Below, piece by piece: positions 41,072 to 48,329 of a stretch of DNA of 64,000 bases; position 1 is the stretch's first letter; the number at the start of each line of letters is the position of its first letter. The notes under the pieces are model-generated. The model had not been told where the DNA came from, searched no databases, and saw nothing but the letters and a program-made list of their open reading frames with translations. This DNA comes from Afipia sp. 1NLS2 (GTDB lineage Bacteria > Pseudomonadota > Alphaproteobacteria > Rhizobiales > Xanthobacteraceae). A program made the translations under genes and the position numbers. The stretch spans positions 548,491 to 612,490 of the forward strand of contig NZ_ADVZ01000002.1 of assembly GCF_000178995.1 (NCBI RefSeq), written 5' to 3'.

Positions 41072-41398
41072 TCAGGCCGCCGCTGGCACGCGGGATACGG
41101 ATCGACGCCGGACAGATTTTCCTCCGGGAGGTCGAGGCCAGTGATCTAAGCTTGAGAGAGCTTCGAGGATTTCGTCAATCGTCACCGGTTGTTGCTGGCC
41201 GGGGATTGCCCTGAGCGAGGGGCACGATTTTACGGCGGCTGCATCCGAAGCCCAAGACGCCAAGATGGCTCGCTTCTCTGCGACGGTCAGCCCTTCTTGG
41301 GCCAGAACATCTCGTGGATGGTCGTAAACCAATCCAGGATGAAAGATGCCGTTGAGGTCGAAAACATCGTCATCGTTGAATCTGGTATGGACAGTCAT
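41072..41398 (-). CDS. Hypothetical protein downstream of hsp20
   Basis: The 108-residue protein has an acidic start (TVHTRFNDDDVFDLNGIFHP), then HPRDVLAQEGLTVAEKRAIL, ASWASDAAAVKSCPSLR and a basic Arg/Pro tail. It lies 76 bases after the Hsp20 gene on the same strand and may be co-transcribed. Similar proteins occur beside small heat-shock genes in rhizobia, to my memory. The function is unknown. GGAGGA precedes the ATG. Confidence 0.6.
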   Translation of the reverse strand: MTVHTRFNDDDVFDLNGIFHPGLVYDHPRDVLAQEGLTVAEKRAILASWASDAAAVKSCPSLRAIPGQQQPVTIDEILEALSSLDHWPRPPGGKSVRRRSVSRVPAAA

Positions 41399-41474
41399 GT
41401 CGTCCTCCTCTTTCTCCTTTCGTTGCGGACGGCAAATGAAGCGGCTCAGGTTACTGAGCCGCTTCCGAGGAAGG

Positions 41475-41930
41475 TCAAGCGGCCTTCGATTCAATCTGGT
41501 GAACGTTCGATGGAGAAGACCCCGCGTTGATTTCGATTTTGCGCGGTTTCATTGCCTCCGGAACTTCGCGGACCAGATCGATGCGTAGAATGCCATTTTC
41601 GAAAGAGGCATTCTCCACCTCGACATGATCGGCAAGGCTGAACTGCCGCCGAAACGCGCGAGCCGAAATTCCGTGATACAGGAACTCCCGCTTTTCCTCG
41701 TTCTTGCGGCCCTCGATCGTAACAACATTCTGCTCAGCAGTAATGTTGACATCGCTCGGCGCGAAGCCAGCCAGCGCCAGAGAAATCTGGTACTGATTGT
41801 CGCCCACGCGCTCGATGTTGTACGGGGGGTAGCTTTCCTCGCTGTTGCGTTGCGCCGCATCAACGAGATCTATCAACCGGTCGAAGCCGATCGAAGATCG
41901 CCACAGAGGCGTAAAGTCAAAGGTCCTCAT
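41475..41930 (-). CDS. Small heat-shock protein, Hsp20/alpha-crystallin family
   Basis: The 151-residue protein starts MRTFDFTPLWRSSIGFDRLI and carries the alpha-crystallin domain from YPPYNIERVGDNQYQISLAL to the conserved ENGILRIDL. This matches rhizobial class A small heat-shock proteins similar to IbpA. It is an ATP-independent holdase for unfolding proteins. The upstream frame extension is ignored because a ROSE-like leader lies directly before this ATG. Confidence 0.9.
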   Translation of the reverse strand: MRTFDFTPLWRSSIGFDRLIDLVDAAQRNSEESYPPYNIERVGDNQYQISLALAGFAPSDVNITAEQNVVTIEGRKNEEKREFLYHGISARAFRRQFSLADHVEVENASFENGILRIDLVREVPEAMKPRKIEINAGSSPSNVHQIESKAA

Positions 41931-42034
41931 AGCCAAATTCTCCATAGAGCAAGATGGATACGAGCAGACGCCGGACACCACCGGGCGCCCGCCTCGCGGA
42001 GCCCCACCAGGCGCTCCGCACCACTCATCGTGGC
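41931..42034 (-). promoter_or_regulatory. ROSE-like RNA thermometer in the hsp20 leader
   Basis: On the transcript strand, the last hairpin (41937-41955) reads ATCTTGCTCTATGGAGAAT. The TTGCTC arm covers the GGAG ribosome-binding site and leaves a bulged G, the signature of ROSE elements. An upstream perfect 7-bp stem (gcggagc/gctccgc at 41996-42019) and a GC-rich hairpin between them fit the multi-stem layout. Heating would free the ribosome site. Confidence 0.65.
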
Positions 42035-42088
42035 GACAAAAAAATTAGAAAAGGTCCGTTTATCGTCAAGAGGCGCGAACAAAAAAAT

Positions 42089-42295
42089 TTAGTCTGCCGA
42101 CTTGAGCCGCCTCATCCTGAACTCAATCCGGTCCCCCGACAGCTCCCGCCACCATTCGACCTCGGACATGTGGGCCGCCGCCGGCCAGCGATCGAGCCAG
42201 AGCCGGCCCTGAGCCCTCGCCTCTTCCCGTGGCAGCGTGAAGGTCTCCCGTACATAGCCGTCGTCGGCCGCCCTCGCCTTTCGACGTCGGGACAT
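42089..42295 (-). CDS. Small conserved hypothetical protein
   Basis: The 68-residue protein reads MSRRRKARAADDGYVRETFT, then LPREEARAQGRLWLDRWPAA, then MSEVEWWRELSGDRIEFRMR. Homologues are common in Bradyrhizobium relatives, but the function is unknown. A damaged second copy lies at 44510-44645 and a third copy of the 3' end near 44318. An in-frame ATG at 42343 would add 16 residues. Confidence 0.58.
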   Translation of the reverse strand: MSRRRKARAADDGYVRETFTLPREEARAQGRLWLDRWPAAAHMSEVEWWRELSGDRIEFRMRRLKSAD

Positions 42296-42379
42296 GCTGC
42301 CAGCCGAGTCTTTCGGGGTGCGGTAGGCGATCACAGCTCTCAACTGGTGATGGCCTCAAAGTAGGTATTAGATGAAATC

Positions 42380-42718
42380 TCACCAACCCCGATAATAATA
42401 GTGCCGACGATAATAGCGGTGCCTTGGATAGTAGGCGTATGGCCCGCCGTAATATGCCGGTGCGTACCCATAGTAGGCAGGCGCATAATATCCATCATAC
42501 ACGGGCTCATAACCGTAGCCGTAGCCGTATGGACCGTAGGCACCATAAGCACCTGCGGCCAATGCTCCTGCCACGAGGCCGAATCCGATCCCTGGCCCCC
42601 AGCCAAAGCCACCATGGCCAAAGCCCCCGTGATGCCAGCCACGCGCGTCCGCAGGAGAAGTCATGAGTGCTGAGGCGACCATCGCCGCCGCGGCAATCAC
42701 CAACACTTTCCTTGTCAT
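42380..42718 (-). CDS. Small exported Gly/Tyr-rich protein
   Basis: The 112-residue protein has a signal peptide (TRKVLVIAAAAMVASALMTS), then WHHGGFGHGGFGWGPG, a hydrophobic Gly/Ala segment and a Tyr-rich tail (YYGYAPAYYGGPYAYY) ending RHYYYRGW. Such proteins occur in many copies in rhizobia and may be surface or periplasmic structural proteins. AGGAGGAA precedes the ATG. Confidence 0.7.
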   Translation of the reverse strand: MTRKVLVIAAAAMVASALMTSPADARGWHHGGFGHGGFGWGPGIGFGLVAGALAAGAYGAYGPYGYGYGYEPVYDGYYAPAYYGYAPAYYGGPYAYYPRHRYYRRHYYYRGW

Positions 42719-42907
42719 GGTTTTTCCTCCTTCGATGGAGGTTCTAAACCAGCGGTACGAGGTTTGGTTTCGCTCGATTTGCGACCGTGATGGAATTTAA
42801 TTTTATGAATCTACGACAAAAACCCGGAGCGAACTCAACTAAAAAAAACGCGGAGAAATGCCCCTGCGGCCCTCCCCCCAATAGAAAACGTCGCCGGAGT
42901 ATTGAAA

Positions 42908-43033
42908 ATGGCTAAAATTTTAAACGGACACCATGGCATTCCCGAGATCATCAGCACACGCCTTGGCCAAGTCCTTGTTGTTGTTTTTCTCGCAGCATTG
43001 GCAATCGTGTTTACCCACGCTCTGCTGATATAG
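42908..43033 (+). CDS. 41-residue single-helix membrane protein
   Basis: The frame reads MAKILNGHHGIPEIISTRLG, then QVLVVVFLAALAIVFTHALL, and stops. One membrane helix lies at the C-terminus. It is among the cluster of tiny membrane proteins of this island. The function is unknown. Confidence 0.42.
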   Translation: MAKILNGHHGIPEIISTRLGQVLVVVFLAALAIVFTHALLI

Positions 43034-43058
43034 AAAACACCACCTGTCTGAAACTGCC

Positions 43059-43232
43059 ATGCAATCCAAAGCCGCAGAATATCGAGAGAATGCCGCAAAC
43101 TGTGTTGAGCTTGCCGCGCAGCAGACAGAACAACCTAAGCGGAAGGGATACGAGCGAATGGCAGAAGCTTGGCGCGCTCTGGCCGACGAACAAGACTGGC
43201 TGGATGGGAACCAATTGCATGGGGAGAAGTAG
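43059..43232 (+). CDS. 57-residue helical hypothetical protein
   Basis: The protein reads MQSKAAEYRENAANCVELAA, then KRKGYERMAEAWRALADEQD. It has the spacing of a short helical family with an early Cys and an MAEAWRxLA end that is frequent in this bacterial group. A relative with the same layout lies at 44062-44304. The function is unknown. Confidence 0.55.
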   Translation: MQSKAAEYRENAANCVELAAQQTEQPKRKGYERMAEAWRALADEQDWLDGNQLHGEK

Positions 43233-43252
43233 ACCGATACACACATTCCACT

Positions 43253-43528
43253 ATGCCCATGAAAACCTATGAACTAGCGATCGCGGTTAGCGTGTTCAAA
43301 GCCCTAGACCAAGCCCATCTTGTTCCCGGCGATGCCGATCTGGCAAAAGCAAGTGCGCTGGCGCTTCCCGAGCACAGCATGTCAGGCGATCTCTTTAGAG
43401 AAAACACCTTCATAGCTATTCGAAACCTTCGGCAAGCGATAGACGAAGGCGAGGATGATGAGCGACTGAATGCGCTTTATGCTGCTGCACTTGCAGCAGT
43501 CTGCCTCTGGGGCGAAGCGCGCTCGTAG
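43253..43528 (+). CDS. Hypothetical helical protein
   Basis: The 91-residue protein reads MPMKTYELAIAVSVFKALDQ, with acidic stretches and an Ala-rich end (LNALYAAALAAVCLWGEARS). It follows the 57-residue gene by 20 bases on the same strand, so both may be co-transcribed. No family was recognised. From 43529 to 43735 I see no gene. Confidence 0.45.
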   Translation: MPMKTYELAIAVSVFKALDQAHLVPGDADLAKASALALPEHSMSGDLFRENTFIAIRNLRQAIDEGEDDERLNALYAAALAAVCLWGEARS

Positions 43529-43735
43529 TTACATAATGAGTACTTTGAGTAATTTACTATGAGGTTTTATAACGCAGGTTAATCTATCGAGACATTTTCC
43601 CGCGCATCAGTCGTTTAGACTCGCATTAGCCCGCCAAAGGCGCAGGATCAATTCACCACCGAACAGATCTAGGTATACATCGGTGATGAGAACGCCGGTT
43701 GCGCTCCCGCCCTACTCAAACAGAGGGAGTAGCAC

Positions 43736-43846
43736 ATGTTCTCGTTTCGCGAATCTGACAGTGTCGAGCGCGTATTCTTATTGATGGCAGCCTGCGGCAC
43801 GATGGCACTCCTCGCCGCAATCATTTATTGGCTGCAATTCTTATAA
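43736..43846 (+). CDS. 36-residue single-helix membrane peptide
   Basis: The frame reads MFSFRESDSVERVFLLMAAC, then GTMALLAAIIYWLQFL. GAGGGAG precedes the ATG at good spacing. Its leader (gttgcgctcccgccctactc) is nearly the same as that at 38180-38199, before the peptide gene at 38218. It forms a short unit with the next peptide and a terminator. Confidence 0.5.
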   Translation: MFSFRESDSVERVFLLMAACGTMALLAAIIYWLQFL

Positions 43847-43867
43847 TGCATCACACGCGAGGTCTCC

Positions 43868-43945
43868 GTGCAGAATGCATTCCTCATCGCACTCTGTATT
43901 GGAATTGTCGCGTTGGTCGTTGGCCTGACTCTACTGATTAATTGA
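43868..43945 (+). CDS. 25-residue single-helix membrane peptide (GTG start)
   Basis: The frame reads VQNAFLIALCIGIVALVVGL, then TLLIN. It is homologous in start and helix to the 26-residue peptide at 38218-38298. GAGG lies upstream of the GTG, and a perfect terminator follows six bases after the stop. It shares its unit with the 36-residue peptide. Confidence 0.48.
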   Translation: MQNAFLIALCIGIVALVVGLTLLIN

Positions 43946-43951
43946 AATAGA

Positions 43952-43973
43952 AAACCCCGCTGGAGCGGGGTTT
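43952..43973 (+). terminator. Intrinsic terminator after the tiny peptide genes
   Basis: The arms aaaccccgc and gcggggttt pair perfectly around the loop tgga and end in T residues. Confidence 0.8.
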
Positions 43974-44061
43974 GTTGCCATTATAGGAAGAGCGACTTGA
44001 ACAAGAGATGCATTCCACGCCATCATGAACATCGATTTTGGGGAAAATCAGTGTAACGGCC

Positions 44062-44304
44062 ATGAAGGACATCAAGCTTTACATCGATAAACTCAATGTC
44101 GACGCCGAGCATTGCGTCACAATTAGCGAAACAGCCACGAGCGAGACCAAGCGCGCGGCCTTTAAAAAATTGGCCGCGACTTATCGAAAGCTGGCGGCGG
44201 ACCTCCAGCGAATCTTGGAGGATCACGCCGAGACCGACGCGCAGCGTGACGAGCATCTACTTGGTCTCCTTTACGGCGATGAGGAAATCACGCGGAGCGG
44301 CTAG
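44062..44304 (+). CDS. Small helical hypothetical protein
   Basis: The 80-residue protein reads MKDIKLYIDKLNVDAEHCVT, then KLAATYRKLAADLQRILEDH. It is probably all-helical, with the same Cys and LAxxxxxLA spacing as the protein at 43059-43232. The ATG at 44062 is preferred over an earlier in-frame codon. The function is unknown. Confidence 0.5.
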   Translation: MKDIKLYIDKLNVDAEHCVTISETATSETKRAAFKKLAATYRKLAADLQRILEDHAETDAQRDEHLLGLLYGDEEITRSG

Positions 44305-44509
44305 CCTGCACTTCTCAACCCCTCATCCTGAACTCGATGGGTCGGCCGCGTCATATCCAGGTTCCATTTGATTATGGTCAATAGTGAATGACCGATTCCT
44401 GGTTAGCTGGATCGACAGCCGAGCGGCCCTTCAGGGATGGCCGTTGAGGTTGGCCCCGGATCTCCAATGGTCTGGGGCGCCTTATTTCCGAGGTTAATCA
44501 GCACTCTTT

Positions 44510-44645
44510 AGCCGCCGCATCATGAACTCGATCTCTCCGTCAGGCAGCTCCCGCCCCCCTCAACGTGCGACATGTACGCCGCCGCCGGCCAGCGATCGAG
44601 CCAGAGTCGGGCCCGCGCCCTCGCCTCCTCGCGTGGCAGCGTGAA
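44510..44645 (-). pseudogene. Damaged copy of the LPREEAR protein gene
   Basis: On this strand FTLPREEARARARLWLDRWP, then AAAYMSHVEGG repeats the protein at 42089-42295. A deletion near 44560 then shifts the frame and the conserved WRELP end is lost. From 44305 to 44509 I see only a further short copy of its 3' end near 44318. Confidence 0.5.
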
Positions 44646-44685
44646 GGCCGAACGTAGCCATCGCGACCGCGGCCGCGGCGAACAC

Positions 44686-45144
44686 CTACCAGCCCGCAGG
44701 CTCAAAATATTCGCGATACTGGCCGAGCGCCGTTACAATCTTCTCAGCACCTCGATCGCGGCCGGTATCAGCCTTCATATCGGCGACGCCATCGATGATC
44801 TGCTCAAGCACAAGGTGAAGCTGCTGGTCGGCTTCCTCAGGCAGCTTGCAATTCCCGACTACATAATCGATCTGCTTCTGGATGTGCTCCGCCACCGCTT
44901 CATATTGCGCGGACGTGAACGCTTTCTCGTGAATGACCGGGAGCGATTTTTCCATCACGGTATGGATTTCGCTCATGCCCCGGCGCAGCGCATGATCTGT
45001 CTGCCACTTCTTGCCATGGTCAAGCTGAAGTTGGACAGGCGCAGACGTCCCACTATGGCTGTGCGACTCAGCGGCGAAACCAGGCGAGCTCATAATGAAT
45101 CCAAGCACGGCGATGGTAAGTGTTCGCAGCGAGATCAAAGGCAT
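44686..45144 (-). CDS. Exported helical protein with early His motif
   Basis: The 152-residue protein has a signal peptide (LRTLTIAVLGFIMSSPGFAA), then ESHSHSG, then HGKKWQTDHALRRGMSEIHT and a helical part with a single Cys (VGNCKLPEEADQQLHLVLEQ). Similar proteins, to my memory, are found in metal-resistance clusters of this family. A copper or zinc link is inference. AGGAG precedes the ATG. Confidence 0.55.
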   Translation of the reverse strand: MPLISLRTLTIAVLGFIMSSPGFAAESHSHSGTSAPVQLQLDHGKKWQTDHALRRGMSEIHTVMEKSLPVIHEKAFTSAQYEAVAEHIQKQIDYVVGNCKLPEEADQQLHLVLEQIIDGVADMKADTGRDRGAEKIVTALGQYREYFEPAGW

Positions 45145-45203
45145 CGCTTAGGCTCTCCTTCCGAACCTGCCCCAGAGATAAACAGACACAACATCGTAAA
45201 GAG

Positions 45204-45226
45204 AAGCCCGCATCTTAGGCGGGCTT
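45204..45226. terminator. Hairpin terminator between island genes
   Basis: The arms aagcccgc and gcgggctt pair around a seven-base loop. It matches the stem type of the other island terminators. From 45227 to 45415 I see no gene. Confidence 0.5.
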
Positions 45227-45415
45227 GAAGTCGAGGGAGAAAGTTACGACTAGCTATGGTCGCGGACATAGAGTGCGACGCCTCAGATAGATTTCATTGA
45301 CCTAACGCAAAAAGAGGAAACGCCAACGCCGAGAGAGATGCCCCGCCATTCCCTAGCCTCGCTGAACCATGCTGGGGATTATAGGCCGCATGACCCAGGC
45401 CCTTTCTCCAAGATC

Positions 45416-45540
45416 TCAGCGAAAAGCTACGGCGACTATCTTCCAAACGAGTAGACCGCAAAGAAGAGCCAAGACGATTCCCCATCCAACATAATACGGT
45501 GTGCGGTTGCTCGTTTGGACATGCCACCTCTTTTGTTTCA
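45416..45540 (-). pseudogene. Second copy of the GWGIxLALLCG membrane peptide, frameshifted
   Basis: One frame reads YYVGWGIVLALLCGLLVWKI and ends VAVAFR. It resembles the peptide at 40210-40311. The nearest ATG with a ribosome site (GAGGTGGC ATG) is one base out of frame, which suggests a deletion. Confidence 0.35.
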
Positions 45541-45699
45541 GTGGTAAATATGGCCACTCATTCTCCAAATTGGATGGGGCAAAAGGTCTCCGGTCACACT
45601 AAGTCCACTCTCCAAGATCACCGATCAAGACCGAGCAGGTTTGTTAAAGAGTTCGGATCGAAGAAGCGCCCATTGAAGAAGCGGAGGAAGCCATGATGA

Positions 45700-46053
45700 C
45701 CGATCCGATTCCGTTTCGTCCCCCGCCCGAGCAAGCCTGCAAGTTTTGGCGCTGGGCGCAATTACGCGATCAAGAAGGGCAGGTTTCTTGTTGGGTTTTG
45801 TTTGTTATCTACCCCAGCCCTTGGCCAAACAATCTCACCAAAAGATGCGGCATCTCATGTTGACCAATCCGTTACGGTTCGCGGTACAGTTGACGAGGTG
45901 CACACTTCAAACCGAGGTAACGTGTTCCTAAACATGGGTGGACACTACCCTAACCAAGCGTTAACAGGTTTTATCCGCGCTGGGAATGCAGGGCAATTTC
46001 CGAATGTCCACGCGGTGAGCGCGGCCGTCGCAATCCCAGCTTACTCGTTCTAG
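45700..46053 (+). pseudogene. Chimeric remnant: GAGRNYAIKKG fragment joined to an exported OB-fold-like protein
   Basis: The open stretch has no start codon after tandem TGA codons. It reads ASFGAGRNYAIKKG, like remnant A, then FLVGFCLLSTPALGQTISPK (signal peptide), then DQSVTVRGTVDEVHTSNRGN and VFLNMGGHYPNQALTGFI, which looks like an OB-fold. It then breaks off after NVHA into unrelated codons. The domain normally continues with a strand returning to the barrel. Confidence 0.45.
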
Positions 46054-46106
46054 CGCGTATCGCCGACGCGCTATCCATCCCGCTCAAGGCGCTCGTTTCC
46101 GATTAA
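46016..46106 (+). pseudogene. 3' fragment of an XRE-family regulator gene
   Basis: A different frame from the preceding remnant reads ERGRRNPSLLVLARIADALS, then IPLKALVSD and a stop. This is the classical C-terminal half of a Cro/CI-type helix-turn-helix. The N-terminal half is absent. Confidence 0.55.
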
Positions 46107-47053
46107 GATGCCGACTCGCGGACGCTATTTGCAGTTGATTGCAGATTCTCAGGGCGAATGTACCGCTGCACCATGGCGTCGCTCGAATGACCTGTAATTT
46201 GCCTTATCTGCCAAAGCGATAGCCCAGCACGTGCACTGTTCGTGATAAACCCTGCTCGAAGTCCATGGCTTGATGTCGAATTGACCTGCCCTGCCCGCCG
46301 AAGCGCGGCTTTGATGATTACGTTCATTGACTGGCCTGACAGGCGGTCGGTGAGGATACGATCGTTCTTTCGGATTGGTCGGAAAACCGGCCCACTCGCA
46401 TTTGGTAATTCATCGAACCACGATCGCAATGCCTGAACCGGACAGGAATGGCCTGGGTCTGACGAAATTTGTATAACTCGACCCAAGCCCCTCTGATCTG
46501 TCTTGCCGCTCTCCAGCCAAATCGAAGCACCATGCTCAGTCCAAATCACTGAAGTGCAATCAATTGCACAGAGCTCCGACCTCCGAAATCCGCCCGCATA
46601 CCCTAGCAGAACAATCGCTTTATCGCGCCGATCGCGATTGGTTTTTGCCGGGGCCCTACCAATAGCTTCTATGACATGCTCACTGATCGCCGACGCCTGC
46701 CGCAGTGGCCGCTTGTAACGTCGTCGAATGCCCCGCAATACTAAGTCAACAATCTTGGCTCTACAGGGATTCGGTAAGTCCTGTACCGCGTGAACATGTG
46801 AAATTGAACTTATCCAGCGGCGAAGAGTCGTAACAGCGTGAGTAGAACTATGCTCAGCTAGGTATTTTGCAATCTCGTTCGATTGGGCCGGCACGCTTCC
46901 CCCCCAATGGATGAAACGGGCAATATCGCTCCTGAGGGCTCGCCAGGAATTTTCAGCAAATGAATCGTTCAGCAGATCGAGAACCCTGGCATCAGTCGAT
47001 GAAACAGAGGTGTACCCGACCAAAGCGCTAGTTTCGACCGAAGAATCCTTCAT
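46103..47053 (-). CDS. Tyrosine recombinase (XerC/D-like)
   Basis: The 316-residue protein has a SAM-like N-terminal domain and a complete catalytic set: Arg in GYAGGFRRSELCAID (about 157), Lys184 in ESGKTDQ, HGLR (His263, Arg266), His289 in ITGHSSDAMVQRYIR and the nucleophile Tyr298. It is translated two bases after the RarA-like gene, so the two form one operon. It is not the integrase next to the tRNA, so it may belong to a nested element or to the reverse-transcriptase cassette. Confidence 0.85.
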   Translation of the reverse strand: MKDSSVETSALVGYTSVSSTDARVLDLLNDSFAENSWRALRSDIARFIHWGGSVPAQSNEIAKYLAEHSSTHAVTTLRRWISSISHVHAVQDLPNPCRAKIVDLVLRGIRRRYKRPLRQASAISEHVIEAIGRAPAKTNRDRRDKAIVLLGYAGGFRRSELCAIDCTSVIWTEHGASIWLESGKTDQRGLGRVIQISSDPGHSCPVQALRSWFDELPNASGPVFRPIRKNDRILTDRLSGQSMNVIIKAALRRAGQVNSTSSHGLRAGFITNSARAGLSLWQIRQITGHSSDAMVQRYIRPENLQSTANSVRESAS

Positions 47054-47055
47054 CG

Positions 47056-48066
47056 CTACCTCACTGAGGCTGTCATCTTAAAAAGCGGAAGGTCGGTAAC
47101 CGAGGTTGATAATGTTCTCGCCCTAGCATCGTCGAGTTCGCTCTGAAATTTTGAAAAAATCGCTAAAAGAGGCGCGATATCGGTCGGGTTGACGCCGACT
47201 TTGTACATATCGGCTTCCAAACCAAGCTGCTCCAACTCTTGAGCTCCCGGCCAGACCAACTTTTCAGCTAACGGAACAGCATCGGTATAAAAAGCGATCA
47301 TGTACGCGGCGTTATTCCGCATTGAGTGTTTAACAGTGTGCGCTAGTGCGTTCCTAATTTCGGGAATATCCCGCACAAACTGACGGATCGCCAGCCGTCC
47401 TTTCCGAGTGTGCTTGTCCAGCGCATATAACGGTAACCCGCCTCTGCGTGCTTCCGGAATTTCCCGTCGCTCAATCGACATTGGCAATTTTGCTTCAAGC
47501 ACAGATTTCCAGAGCACCGGCGTCATCTGAACAATTGCTTCTCCTGAACGTCTAAGTCCAAGGTCAGAAATTTGCTCAAGGTCACTAGGCAGCCCATCCA
47601 TTCCGTTGCCGGCGGCGGTCAAAACCTGTTTGGCGTGATCTAGAGCAACCCAGACTGAACACTGAAGCGCCTCCCTGTGAGGGAGACGTGGATGATGAAG
47701 AACTGATGTGATCAGATGTTCCGCAGATCTGCTTTTAATGGCAAGCGCAAGCGAACGCGCGAGATACCGGATGACGGTTTGGTTTCCACCAACTGCCCTC
47801 CGCATTTTGCTGTTAGCAGCAAGTTCTGTGACTTCGGTGACCACGCCCAGATCGGCGATCCCAATATCTTCGAACGCGATAATAATAAAGCGACGCCAAA
47901 TTGCAGAACCGCAACTGCGATAAAAGATTAACGCCGCTCGTTCGGCTGACAGCACGTCTCCGCGCCTGATGGCTTTCTGCAAAAGGCTATTTGCCAACCA
48001 CTGATCGATAATAACGTCGTCGCCATATGCATCAAATGTCTTTAGATCGGGATGATCGAGCGTCAA
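47056..48066 (-). CDS. Protein resembling the C-terminal region of RarA/MgsA, no ATPase domain
   Basis: The 336-residue protein opens with WLANSLLQKAIRRGDVLSAE, then AALIFYRSCGSAIWRRFIII, then AFEDIGIADLGVV. This is close to the helical region after the AAA+ domain of replication-associated recombination protein A (SEDIGLAD). No Walker A or B is present. The rest, about 100-336, was not recognised. The upstream gap of 263 bases holds a perfect palindrome. It forms an operon with the recombinase downstream; a role in DNA handling is inferred. Confidence 0.5.
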   Translation of the reverse strand: MTLDHPDLKTFDAYGDDVIIDQWLANSLLQKAIRRGDVLSAERAALIFYRSCGSAIWRRFIIIAFEDIGIADLGVVTEVTELAANSKMRRAVGGNQTVIRYLARSLALAIKSRSAEHLITSVLHHPRLPHREALQCSVWVALDHAKQVLTAAGNGMDGLPSDLEQISDLGLRRSGEAIVQMTPVLWKSVLEAKLPMSIERREIPEARRGGLPLYALDKHTRKGRLAIRQFVRDIPEIRNALAHTVKHSMRNNAAYMIAFYTDAVPLAEKLVWPGAQELEQLGLEADMYKVGVNPTDIAPLLAIFSKFQSELDDARARTLSTSVTDLPLFKMTASVR

Positions 48067-48151
48067 TATAGGCCCTCCACGAGACCTTTATCGACTAACT
48101 TTGCCAACAAGAATGGCAATGAAAAAACGATTGAAATGACGGCTTTATAGG

Positions 48152-48176
48152 TTGCGATAATAGAAGATTATCGCAA
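48152..48176. promoter_or_regulatory. Perfect palindrome upstream of the RarA-like/recombinase operon
   Basis: The arms ttgcgataat and attatcgcaa flank agaag. There is no T-run, so an operator for a helix-turn-helix dimer or a structured RNA is more likely than a terminator. Otherwise the gap 48067-48329 holds no gene; gcgtcttga occurs twice near 48298 and 48313. Confidence 0.5.
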
Positions 48177-48329
48177 GTAACCCGCGTTTAACTCCTACCC
48201 TTTTCCCGTGTCTGAAATCGTGTCTGGAGCAAACGCGAGTGTATAAAAAATCGCCGATTAGCAGCCTTAGTCGCGCTAGATGGATTTAACACTCTGGCGT
48301 CTTGAGCACCCAAAGAAGCGTCTTGAACT

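Noticed and set aside
48067..48329. Retron-type RNA next to the reverse transcriptase
   Set aside because: A palindrome is present, but there are no flanking inverted repeats with branching G or msr/msd layout, and it lies downstream of the RT rather than upstream.
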